DNA from: Candidatus Stahliibacteriota bacterium
Lineage (GTDB): Bacteria > Hydrothermota > Tepidihabitantia > B3-TA06
Assembly: GCA_030670165.1 (NCBI GenBank)
Contig: DAOVCF010000118.1
Location: 1-6,298, forward strand
Reading direction: 5' to 3'
DNA: 6,298 bases
The notes under the pieces were generated by a model. That model did not search any database. It was not told the origin of the DNA and saw nothing but the letters and a program-made list of their open reading frames with translations. The position numbers and the translations under genes are program-made. Below are positions 1-4,919 of the stretch, piece after piece (within the stretch, counting starts at the first letter, position 1; every line of letters starts with the position of its first letter).

Positions 1-1961
1 GCTGCAAAGCTGCGCCCCTCCATCCTGAACGGGAAGCCATTCTTTTGAAAGGCATAAGCCCCAGTCGGTTCTGAAAGGCTATCAGGATCATATACCGAAA
101 TAAGACCGAGGCTGTCTCCAACCAGCACGACCTCATCCAATCCGTCACCATCAACATCACCAAGTGCCGCAGGGGAGGTAATTCGATCGTCAAAGGTTAT
201 GAACGCAGGATCAGCCGCGTATGGCGAACCGTCTGAGCGCCAGGCAAAGCCTATCCTGCGCTCACCGGAGCTGGAAGACGTACCAAAAGCGATCAACTCT
301 TTATCTCCATCACCGTCAAGATCGGAAGCAAAGACCGAGTTGATCTCATCAAGATAATAAGCTTCCTGGGGAAAGCCGCCAAGCTTGCCATCAAAGGAAA
401 TCTGGACCCGCATAACGGTGTCGGAGGAATCAAGTACCCTGACGGTTATGCCAGTCTCGCCGTAGTAACCTTCGGTTGAAGGATTGGTTTGTGGGCCGAA
501 CTCAGCGTTGCCGCCTTGAAAGAACGGGTCGAACTCCGAGCCCTGGGTGGCGTAAGCGCCTGAGCTCTCATACCATAAAAGCTCGTAGTCCTGGATGCCG
601 TCCGCCTCCTCCATGGCTACCGCGTTGTGCTTGCCGTAAGCGGTCCAGACGTTGATGTAGTTGTAGTCGCCCCACTCATCAATCACATCCTCGTCAACGT
701 GCCAGATGATTACCCCTGAACCGGGCTGAAACGCATCGTACTCGCCCTCCACCACCCACACAGGCACACCGCCCTTGACGTCCACCTCAACCGTATCCTT
801 GGCCTTGACGTCGGTCTGGCGGTTCTCGATCAAAAAATATTCCTTATCACGGATGGGAACCTTTATAAGGGTAGGCCGGGTCTTCGTCTCCCACTCAGGA
901 ATAAGAAGGGTATCGAACTCCGCAGAATAGAGGGAGATGGTGGTATCACTGGTAACTATAATCGGGTCTTCCCAGCCGAACCAATAGCGATGAAATCCGT
1001 CGTGCATGGATGGTATCTGACCTGCAGGGTATCCGAGCCAGCCGCCGCCTGCCATAAGCGCCCATGCACCCACACCCTGGGTGTAACCTGTGACGTCGTA
1101 AAGATCGTATGCCCCCAAAAGATGCGCAAACTCATGGTAATGGATGCCGGGCAGTCCGGTCATCACACCTTCAACGCGCGGGCTCTCGGGAACGATGGAT
1201 GCGGTCTTTATTCCAACCCCGTTGACTAAGACCGAATCTTGTCCAGTATAAGCCCCAAGCGCCCCTGGTGTTACCGTGGCTGAAGCAAGATCAGAAGTGT
1301 AACCGTAGTAAAACGAGGACTGGCTGGTGCTTCCCGCATGAAAGACGATAATCATGTCGAAGCTGCGGCCGTTGTGAACGTAGTGGTATCGGGAAAAATC
1401 TATCTCAGGGTCTTTGTCAGCGGCAAGCAGCGCATCGCGCATAAAAAGCGTAAGTCCCCGATCCAGATTGCTTGTATCGCCGTAGTAGGCCATCTTGTGC
1501 GGGACCTGGTAGCACCGGAACGGGTCTTTTGGATAAACGTCGTAGGTGATCACCAGACGTCCTCTGGAGTTCAAGAGATAAAAATTCCGCAGCCCCTCCA
1601 TCTGGTTCTCGAAGTAGGTTATATCGTGCGGCGGATCGTATGAAAGGCCGTCTGAGGGCGAGCCGAAGCCACGAAGGTCCATCTTCCCGTTGCCCCAGGT
1701 AGTGGGATCGTCATCAGCGGGAAACTCGACCCTTATGGCCAAGACGCGCAGCGTCTCAGGAATTGCAATACCTGCACGCGCTTGAAGATACTCGCGTGCC
1801 AAAACGTTCACCCCTGTAGGTGTGACGGCTGAACGATACAGAAGGCTTCGGTAATAAGGATCGTCCAGCCGAGACTGGTATGGCTTCACCGGTACCTTGA
1901 TGCGTTCTGCAAACAATAGAGTCAAAGCCAGAAGACCCAATATGGCCGCTCGTTTAATCAT
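1..1961 (-). CDS. Secreted M6-family (immune inhibitor A-like) zinc metalloprotease with FG-GAP-type repeats, C-terminus cut off
   Basis: Partial: 653 residues from the ATG at 1961, still open at the left edge. The start is preceded by AAGGAG with a 10-base gap. Residues 1-18 form a signal peptide (MIKR, a leucine-rich core, then LFA), so the product is exported. The catalytic region has the zinc motif HEFAHLLGAYDLYD at 276-289 (H276, E277, H280, with D286 as a possible third ligand) and a Met-turn at GVGAWALMAGGGW (296-308, M303). Other segments familiar from M6-domain proteins are VLAIRVEFP (73-81), FDMIIVFHAG (201-210), EYFLIENRQ (374-382) and GVIIWHVDE (416-424). After about residue 525 come calcium-binding loops DLDGDG (547-552) and DVDGDG (602-607), typical of FG-GAP/VCBS propeller repeats. 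The substrate is unknown; degradation of extracellular protein is the family role. The gene begins 76 bases after tRNA-Ser, with no convincing promoter seen in the gap, so it may depend on read-through. A C-terminal secretion or sorting domain may lie beyond the window. Confidence 0.93.
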   Translation of the reverse strand, partial: MIKRAAILGLLALTLLFAERIKVPVKPYQSRLDDPYYRSLLYRSAVTPTGVNVLAREYLQARAGIAIPETLRVLAIRVEFPADDDPTTWGNGKMDLRGFGSPSDGLSYDPPHDITYFENQMEGLRNFYLLNSRGRLVITYDVYPKDPFRCYQVPHKMAYYGDTSNLDRGLTLFMRDALLAADKDPEIDFSRYHYVHNGRSFDMIIVFHAGSTSQSSFYYGYTSDLASATVTPGALGAYTGQDSVLVNGVGIKTASIVPESPRVEGVMTGLPGIHYHEFAHLLGAYDLYDVTGYTQGVGAWALMAGGGWLGYPAGQIPSMHDGFHRYWFGWEDPIIVTSDTTISLYSAEFDTLLIPEWETKTRPTLIKVPIRDKEYFLIENRQTDVKAKDTVEVDVKGGVPVWVVEGEYDAFQPGSGVIIWHVDEDVIDEWGDYNYINVWTAYGKHNAVAMEEADGIQDYELLWYESSGAYATQGSEFDPFFQGGNAEFGPQTNPSTEGYYGETGITVRVLDSSDTVMRVQISFDGKLGGFPQEAYYLDEINSVFASDLDGDGDKELIAFGTSSSSGERRIGFAWRSDGSPYAADPAFITFDDRITSPAALGDVDGDGLDEVVLVGDSLGLISVYDPDSLSEPTGAYAFQKNGFPFRMEGRSFA

Positions 1962-2037
1962 ATGTATCTTACTCCTTCCATCGGGTTAAAGATCAAAACG
2001 AAGAAAGCCTCGGCTGCCTTCATGGGTGTTTTACAAG

Positions 2038-2122
2038 CGGAGAGAGAGGGATTCGAACCCCCGGGGCCTTGCGGCCCACACGATTTCGAGTCGTGCGCTT
2101 TCGTCCACTCAGCCATCTCTCC
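2038..2122 (-). tRNA. tRNA-Ser (anticodon CGA)
   Basis: Full cloverleaf of 85 bases on the minus strand. Acceptor arms GGAGAGA and TCTCTCC pair over 7 bp, followed by discriminator G. The anticodon stem CACGA/TCGTG closes the loop CTCGAAA, giving anticodon CGA (2086-2088), which reads UCG. The long variable arm GGGCC-GCAA-GGCCC is the mark of a class II tRNA and fits serine. The T arm is GGGGG-TTCGAAT-CCCTC with one G-U pair. CCA is not encoded, so the nucleotidyltransferase must add it. The tRNA lies 38 bases after the tadA stop on the same strand, with no evident promoter of its own, and is probably cut out of the tRNA-Arg/tadA transcript. Confidence 0.97.
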
Positions 2123-2127
2123 TTAGT

Positions 2128-2158
2128 GGGAACGAGCTTCATTCTGAATCTCGTCCCC
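2128..2158 (-). other. Hairpin between tadA and tRNA-Ser, possible RNA-processing element
   Basis: On the minus-strand RNA, GGGGACGAG (2158-2150) pairs with CTCGTTCCC (2136-2128) over 9 bp, including one G-U pair. The same sequence on the plus strand would have an A-C mismatch, so the structure favours minus-strand RNA, the direction of tadA and both tRNAs. It starts 2 bases after the tadA stop and ends 5 bases before the tRNA. No U-tract follows, so it does not look like an intrinsic terminator. It may protect the tadA 3' end after the tRNA is cut out; that role is inference. Confidence 0.45.
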
Positions 2159-2160
2159 AA

Positions 2161-2637
2161 TTAATCTTGTTCTCCATCTTCCTTCTCGCGTCTCTCACGG
2201 AAGAAGGACTGCATCAGCGCTCTAGCTTCCTCTGCCAGCACACCTTCAGTAATCTCAAATGTATGATTCAGGCGCTCGTCCTGCCCTATCTTGAAAAGCG
2301 ACGCAACCCCGCCGAACTTGGGGTCTCGTATGCCGAAAACCACCCGCGGAATACGTGCAAGCACCGCCGCGCCCGCACACATAACGCAAGGCTCCACGGT
2401 CACGTAGAGCACCGTATCCAGAAGCCGCCAAGACCCCAACGCCGACGCCGCCGCTGTAATGGCTACGATCTCCGCGTGTGCCGTAGGGTCCTGCAATCGT
2501 TCTATCTGATTGTGCCCCCGGCCTATTACGCGGCCTTCGTGAACAATCACAGCGCCAACCGGGGTCTCGCCCTCGGTAAAGGCCAGCTCAGCCTCACGTA
2601 ACGCCTCACGCATCCACCGCTCGTCTAAATCAATCAA
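2161..2637 (-). CDS. tadA: tRNA-specific adenosine deaminase TadA
   Basis: 158 residues, close to the usual bacterial TadA length. TadA deaminates A34 of tRNA-Arg(ACG) to inosine in the cytoplasm, which lets one tRNA read CGU, CGC and CGA. The zinc site is complete: H54 and catalytic E56 in DPTAHAEI, and C84 and C87 in EPCVMCAGA. The segments TPVGAVIV (25-32), FGIRDPKFGG and NHTFEITEGVL match TadA better than cytidine or guanine deaminases. I chose the TTG start at 2637 because AGGAG lies 4 bases upstream and because the first eight residues (up to the W before M9) align with the N-terminal helix of E. coli TadA around HEYWMR. The internal ATG at 2613 lacks a comparable site and would lose that part. 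The gene lies 35 bases downstream of tRNA-Arg(ACG), its natural substrate, and is probably transcribed with it. Confidence 0.96.
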   Translation of the reverse strand: MIDLDERWMREALREAELAFTEGETPVGAVIVHEGRVIGRGHNQIERLQDPTAHAEIVAITAAASALGSWRLLDTVLYVTVEPCVMCAGAAVLARIPRVVFGIRDPKFGGVASLFKIGQDERLNHTFEITEGVLAEEARALMQSFFRERREKEDGEQD

Positions 2638-2672
2638 TTATCTCCTCTCGTCGCATCCCTCTTTATTTTAAA

Positions 2673-2746
2673 CACGCCCGGAGGGATTCGAACCCCCAAC
2701 CTGCTGATCCGTAGTCAGCTGCTCTATCCAGTTGAGCCACGGGCGC
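2673..2746 (-). tRNA. tRNA-Arg (anticodon ACG)
   Basis: Complete 74-base cloverleaf on the minus strand. Acceptor GCGCCCG pairs with CGGGCGT (first pair G-U), then discriminator G. The D arm is GCTC/GAGC, the anticodon stem GCTGA/TCAGC, and the loop CTACGGA has anticodon ACG at 2710-2712. The T arm is GGGGG-TTCGAAT-CCCTC, the same as in the nearby tRNA-Ser. CCA is not encoded. This is the tRNA whose A34 is converted to inosine by TadA, and tadA follows directly. A strong promoter at 2756-2783 puts the transcript start about 3 bases before the mature 5' end. Confidence 0.97.
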
Positions 2747-2755
2747 TAAAGATGT

Positions 2756-2783
2756 ATTCTAGCAAGAGAGAAGCGTTTGTCAA
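2756..2783 (-). promoter_or_regulatory. Strong sigma70-type promoter for tRNA-Arg/tadA
   Basis: On the minus strand TTGACA (2783-2778, perfect consensus) is followed after 16 bases by TAGAAT (2761-2756, five of six). The expected start is near 2749, just ahead of the tRNA at 2746. A 9-bp palindrome lies immediately upstream of the -35 box. Confidence 0.85.
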
Positions 2784-2790
2784 GAATGCG

Positions 2791-2810
2791 GGCCGACCTC
2801 AAGGTCGGCC
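2791..2810. repeat. Perfect 9-bp palindrome GGCCGACCT/AGGTCGGCC
   Basis: GGCCGACCT (2791-2799) and AGGTCGGCC (2802-2810) pair perfectly across a 2-base centre, 7 bases upstream of the tRNA promoter -35 box. From memory, similar 'GTAGGGGC...CCTTGAGG...GCCC' palindromes are dispersed in many uncultured bacterial genomes. It may be such a REP-like unit rather than an operator. Confidence 0.75.
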
Positions 2811-2824
2811 CCTACGTTTCTCTC

Positions 2825-2863
2825 TGCGATCTTTTGACCTCTGGTCAAAAGGAGCATTAATTC
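2825..2863. repeat. 39-base hairpin repeat, copy 1
   Basis: The unit is TGCGAT, stem CTTTTGACC (2831-2839), loop TCT, stem GGTCAAAAG (2843-2851), then GAGCATTAATTC. The stem is a perfect 9 bp. A second copy starts 107 bases downstream with four differences in 39 positions. Confidence 0.85.
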
Positions 2864-2868
2864 TTCGC

Positions 2869-2930
2869 CCCAGAGGGAAAGGAAGTAATGGTTCTCCTCG
2901 CCCTCTGGGAGAGGAGTTAGAGGTGAGGGT
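2869..2930. repeat. CCCTCTGGGAGAG-type palindromic element
   Basis: CCCAGAGGG (2869-2877) is the exact inverse of CCCTCTGGG (2901-2909). A competing inner hairpin pairs CTCCTC (2894-2899) with GAGGAG (2911-2916). The right part, ending TTAGAGGTGAGGG, resembles a palindrome I remember as widely scattered in bacterial genomes (CCCTCTCCC...GGGAGAGGG with a GGTGAGGG tail). That family link is from memory, not a search. It sits between the two 39-base hairpin copies, as if inserted or recombined there. Confidence 0.6.
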
Positions 2931-2931
2931 T

Positions 2932-2970
2932 TGCGATCTTTTGAGCTGTGCTCAAAAGGAGCATTTATTC
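2932..2970. repeat. 39-base hairpin repeat, copy 2
   Basis: The unit is TGCGAT, stem CTTTTGAGC (2938-2946), loop TGT, stem GCTCAAAAG (2950-2958), then GAGCATTTATTC. Compared with copy 1, C2838 has become G2945 while its partner G2844 has become C2951, so the 9-bp stem is intact. The other two changes are in the loop and the tail. Confidence 0.85.
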
Positions 2971-3006
2971 GGGGTTCCCGCAGCTTCGCGTAGCGAAGTT
3001 GTGGGG
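2968..3006. repeat. GC-rich hairpin module A
   Basis: CCCGCAGCTTCGC (2977-2989) pairs with GCGAAGTTGTGGG (2993-3005) over 13 bp with two G-U pairs and loop GTA. The G-U pairs would be A-C mismatches on the minus strand, so the fold is better in plus-strand RNA. The module begins TTCGGGGT and ends GTGGGG, as does the next one. Confidence 0.7.
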
Positions 3007-3013
3007 TGTATGC

Positions 3014-3052
3014 TTCGGGGTCCCCGCGCGGATGCGAAGCAGGCGCGTGGGG
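3014..3052. repeat. GC-rich hairpin module B
   Basis: It begins TTCGGGGT and ends GTGGGG like module A and is also 39 bases long. CCCCGCGCG (3022-3030) pairs with CGCGTGGGG (3044-3052) over 9 bp, one pair being G-U, around a 13-base loop that includes ATGCGAAGCA. It ends 4 bases before the stop codon of the barrel gene and could cap that gene's mRNA 3' end. Confidence 0.65.
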
Positions 3053-3056
3053 TAAG

Positions 3057-3596
3057 CTACCAGCTCAGCTCGAAGCGCGCGCCGATCCCTATAAACAAAC
3101 GCACGTCCCAGTCGTTGTTGCCGTAGCCGATATCCAGCCCGCCTTCGCCAAAGAGATGCGAGTATCTCGAAATCACGTATGACGCGCCGCCACCAAGGGT
3201 GATACCTGCCCAGGAAGAGGTAACGTCCCCGATATCGCTTATTATGGATGTAACGCCTATGCCTAATCCTCCAAACCCGTATGGGCGCCAATCCCGATAG
3301 CTCCCCATGTACATAATCTCTAAGGGCGAACCGAGGTTGATACCCAAGGCGTTCATGTTTTCGTAGGCGATAAGTTCAAGGATATTCGTTCTCACCCAGA
3401 TTTGATTCTTGTAGAGATTCAGGAGCATCTCGCCGGAAAAGCTGACAGGATAAAGGGACTCATCGCCTTCAAAGAATCCAACCGAAAGCTTGGGGCCGAG
3501 CATCATCGGGATGGTTTTTTTGCTGCGTCGCGCCGCATCCATGGATAAGGGACATAGGATCGCGGCAATAACGAAAAAAGTCACGATGCGTTTCAT
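3057..3596 (-). CDS. Small exported protein, probable outer-membrane beta-barrel
   Basis: 179 residues from the ATG at 3596, chosen because GGAGGA lies 4 bases upstream and because it starts a proper signal peptide (MKR, a hydrophobic core to about residue 17, probable cleavage after SMDA). In-frame starts farther up (ATG 3608, GTG 3620) would make the ribosome site part of the coding sequence. The mature part alternates glycine-rich and hydrophobic/aromatic strands (GFGGLGIGVTS, AGITLGGGASYVIS, VRLFIGIGARFEL) and ends in FELSW. A terminal aromatic residue is the usual signal for outer-membrane barrel insertion. The length suits about eight strands. I do not recognise a specific family, and the function is unknown. 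The Cys before PLS lacks the small residue a lipobox needs. It has its own promoter at 3651-3679 and follows a Spy/CpxP-like gene, so an envelope role is likely. Confidence 0.85.
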   Translation of the reverse strand: MKRIVTFFVIAAILCPLSMDAARRSKKTIPMMLGPKLSVGFFEGDESLYPVSFSGEMLLNLYKNQIWVRTNILELIAYENMNALGINLGSPLEIMYMGSYRDWRPYGFGGLGIGVTSIISDIGDVTSSWAGITLGGGASYVISRYSHLFGEGGLDIGYGNNDWDVRLFIGIGARFELSW

Positions 3597-3599
3597 AAG

Positions 3600-3668
3600 C
3601 TCCTCCATGTTTAAGGCCACAAAAAAGATGGCCGGTTATTTACACCGGCCATCATACCAATGGAGGAG
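3600..3668 (-). promoter_or_regulatory. Ribosome-site/anti-site pair flanking a terminator
   Basis: On minus-strand RNA, CUCCUCCAU (3668-3660) is an exact 9-base complement of AUGGAGGAG (3608-3600), which contains the ribosome binding site of the barrel gene. The two arms enclose the terminator hairpin at 3627-3653. Only RNA entering from the upstream gene would contain the anti-site, because it lies inside the spacer of the barrel gene's promoter. Sequestration in read-through RNA is inference. Confidence 0.45.
3621..3653 (-). terminator. Intrinsic terminator of the Spy/CpxP-like gene
   Basis: On the minus strand GATGGCCGG (3653-3645), a 9-base loop and CCGGCCATC (3635-3627) form a perfect 9-bp stem followed directly by six U residues (3626-3621). 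It lies 58 bases after the stop at 3711 and only about 15 bases before the next gene's ribosome site. Its left arm overlaps that gene's -10 box. Confidence 0.88.
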
Positions 3669-3679
3669 GGGTTAGTCAA
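3651..3679 (-). promoter_or_regulatory. Sigma70-type promoter of the barrel protein gene
   Basis: On the minus strand TTGACT (3679-3674, five of six) and TATGAT (3656-3651, five of six) are separated by the optimal 17 bases. The expected start is near 3643-3645, in the loop of the terminator hairpin, so transcripts from here lack the left arm and should not terminate. Confidence 0.8.
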
Positions 3680-3710
3680 GCCTTAGGTTAGTAAACCCTG
3701 GCCAGGCGAT

Positions 3711-4196
3711 TTATCTTTCAGGGGCAGGGGACCTCTCTCCTCTTCCTGAGCCGTAACCTGAACCTTCAGGACCACGGCGTCCGCCATGACGAAGGCTCTC
3801 CATCTTCTCGATCTGCTCATCCGTGAGAATCTTGCGTGCGGCAAAGTATGTATCCACCTGAGCCAGTTGAAGATCGGTTTTAAGAGAACCTATCTCGCGT
3901 ACCTTTGCCTTGATCTTTGCCTCGTTGGGGTCATCGGCATCCATGAGCTTTCTAAGTTCAAGCTGCTCGCGCTCGATCTTCTGCTTTATCTCAAGCGCCT
4001 TTTCCTGATGGGAGTAGCAAAACTCCTTGAGCTTATCCTGCTGGTCTTCGGTAAGATTGAGTTCCTCCGCGGCCTGGGGGGTGAGAAGCAGGCCAAGTCG
4101 CAGCCCCCCGAAGTGCCCCGGACCTCCATGCTGGCCCTGCGGAGCCCCGAAAAGACCGGCCAGGATTAAGGGCAGTGCTGCCGCTATTCTAAGCAT
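3711..4196 (-). CDS. Spy/CpxP-like periplasmic LTxxQ-motif protein
   Basis: 161 residues. The ATG at 4196 follows a strong AAGGAGG with a 6-base gap. Residues 1-18 are a signal peptide (MLRIAAALPLILAGLFGA), after which comes a Gly/His-rich linker. The body, about residues 38-136, is highly charged and helical with two LTxxQ motifs, LTEDQ (48-52) and LTDEQ (124-128), the signature of the Spy/CpxP family. In Proteobacteria these proteins act as periplasmic chaperones or stress modulators, and related proteins bind metals. The tail (137-161) is rich in Gly, Arg and Ser and probably disordered. The single Cys (60) is not part of a recognisable metal site. Which of these roles applies here cannot be told from sequence. 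An intrinsic terminator follows at 3621-3653. Divergent from the propeller-like gene, with 105 bases between the two starts. Confidence 0.88.
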   Translation of the reverse strand: MLRIAAALPLILAGLFGAPQGQHGGPGHFGGLRLGLLLTPQAAEELNLTEDQQDKLKEFCYSHQEKALEIKQKIEREQLELRKLMDADDPNEAKIKAKVREIGSLKTDLQLAQVDTYFAARKILTDEQIEKMESLRHGGRRGPEGSGYGSGRGERSPAPER

Positions 4197-4222
4197 ACTA
4201 TTCCTCCTTATTAAAGGATTGA

Positions 4223-4251
4223 TTCGTAACTGTTGGACACCAACACCTCAA
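4223..4251 (-). promoter_or_regulatory. Possible promoter with palindromic operator for the Spy/CpxP-like gene
   Basis: On the minus strand TTGAGG (4251-4246) and TACGAA (4228-4223) are 17 bases apart, a moderate match, and would start transcription about 20 bases before the ATG. The spacer contains the perfect palindrome TGTTGG-TGT-CCAACA (4245-4231). A repressor or spacer-binding activator could act there. The promoter boxes are weak, so this is tentative. Confidence 0.35.
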
Positions 4252-4267
4252 AAAGGTTTAATCGGCC

Positions 4268-4295
4268 TTGACAGCTTCCCAGCACCGGCTATGCT
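4268..4295 (+). promoter_or_regulatory. Sigma70-type promoter for the propeller/SprA-like pair
   Basis: TTGACA (4268-4273, perfect) and TATGCT (4290-4295, four of six) are separated by 16 bases. The base 7 positions after the -10 box is A4302, the first base of the downstream start codon. There is no ribosome binding site in between, which points to a leaderless message. Confidence 0.7.
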
Positions 4296-4301
4296 TAACA
4301 G

Positions 4302-4910
4302 ATGTCAATTCTTATACTTGCTCTATGCGGGGTGATGGACACGTTAGAATTACCGGAACCTGCCTCGGCTATCTTTACGACAACCGAGGGCAAGCTCGGG
4401 TATCTTTCAAGAACCGGCGAGGAGATATTAATCAAAGAAGAAAAGGGGTGGAAAAAATTCCCACTGCCCGAGCGCTTCCTTCTGACAGAAAGGATTCTCG
4501 TAAAAGGAACCCTCTGCTACATCCTTGCAGGGCGCACCCTGAGGCTTTTCGATCTGCGCACCTCGCGCAAAGCAGTGATCGCCGAGGACGTTGACGACGC
4601 GGCCATCAACCGATACGGCGAGTTGTGGGTGCTTTCTGCGTTCGATCTGCGGCGGCTGTCGCCTTTGGGAAGGAAACTTGAGATTCGCAAACTCAAGACC
4701 CTGCCTCGATCGGTATGGATTACAGGAGACAGCCTTTATCTAAGCAATGATGAAATGCCTCCTCTGGATGAAAAGGTAAAGGAGAATCTAAAAAAAGCCG
4801 GGGTGAGTATTGAAAAGTTCCTGTCCTCGCACATAGCCTTGCACAAAAAAAATCTCTACGTATTGCTGGACTCAAGGAATGTGCTGCGATTCTCACCGAT
4901 AGAGAGTTAA
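4302..4910 (+). CDS. Exported protein with propeller-like repeats, unknown function
   Basis: 202 residues, no family recognised. ATG 4302 is the first start after an in-frame stop at 4296. It has no ribosome site, but it coincides with the predicted transcription start. The only alternative, ATG 4335 (M12), has GGGG just 2 bases upstream and would remove the hydrophobic N-terminus (residues 3-11), which looks like a short signal peptide without basic residues. The body repeats a blade-like pattern of Gly/Lys-x-Leu-aromatic-hydrophobic plus a following Leu-Arg-Leu strand: GKLGYLSR (30), GTLCYILAGRTLRL (69), GELWVLSAFDLRRL (106), GDSLYLSN (142) and KNLYVLLDSRNVLRF (183). The spacing of 36-41 residues suggests a small or partial beta-propeller. 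The stop is 9 bases before the next start, in the same frame, so the two genes are probably co-transcribed and translationally coupled. A role as partner or assembly factor of the surface protein is inference. Confidence 0.8.
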   Translation: MSILILALCGVMDTLELPEPASAIFTTTEGKLGYLSRTGEEILIKEEKGWKKFPLPERFLLTERILVKGTLCYILAGRTLRLFDLRTSRKAVIAEDVDDAAINRYGELWVLSAFDLRRLSPLGRKLEIRKLKTLPRSVWITGDSLYLSNDEMPPLDEKVKENLKKAGVSIEKFLSSHIALHKKNLYVLLDSRNVLRFSPIES

Positions 4911-4919
4911 CTCCTAAGG

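Larger units (their letters stand above)
2747..3056. other. Gene-free spacer filled with palindromic repeats
   Basis: About 310 bases separate the stop of the barrel protein gene from tRNA-Arg. I see no credible gene. The open frames crossing it match no protein family and simply run through the inverted repeats. Apart from the tRNA promoter at its left end, nearly all of it is made of hairpin units, which are listed separately. No U-tract terminator for the upstream gene was found here; the GC-rich hairpins may act as 3' stabilisers or weak stops. Confidence 0.8.

Noticed and set aside
2038..2122. tRNA-Ser as a phage or island attachment site
   Set aside because: No integrase is encoded in the window and no duplicated tRNA 3' end was seen.
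2026..2601. Plus-strand open frame of 191 codons
   Set aside because: It covers tRNA-Ser and the reverse of tadA, and its product looks like no protein family.
2825..2970. Two similar direct repeats as a CRISPR array
   Set aside because: Only two copies, separated by 68 bases that are themselves palindromic; no further repeats and no cas gene.
2752..3126. Plus-strand open frame of 124 codons through the repeat region
   Set aside because: It consists of translated palindromes and the reverse of the barrel gene's 3' end, and it starts inside the tRNA promoter.
3057..3596. Lipoprotein signal in the barrel protein (AAILC)
   Set aside because: The residue before the Cys is Leu, whereas a lipobox needs Gly, Ala or Ser, and the hydrophobic core continues to a normal cleavage site.
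3786..4335. Plus-strand open frames opposite the Spy/CpxP-like gene
   Set aside because: The minus-strand reading has a signal peptide, a strong ribosome site and LTxxQ motifs; the plus frames are its mirror.
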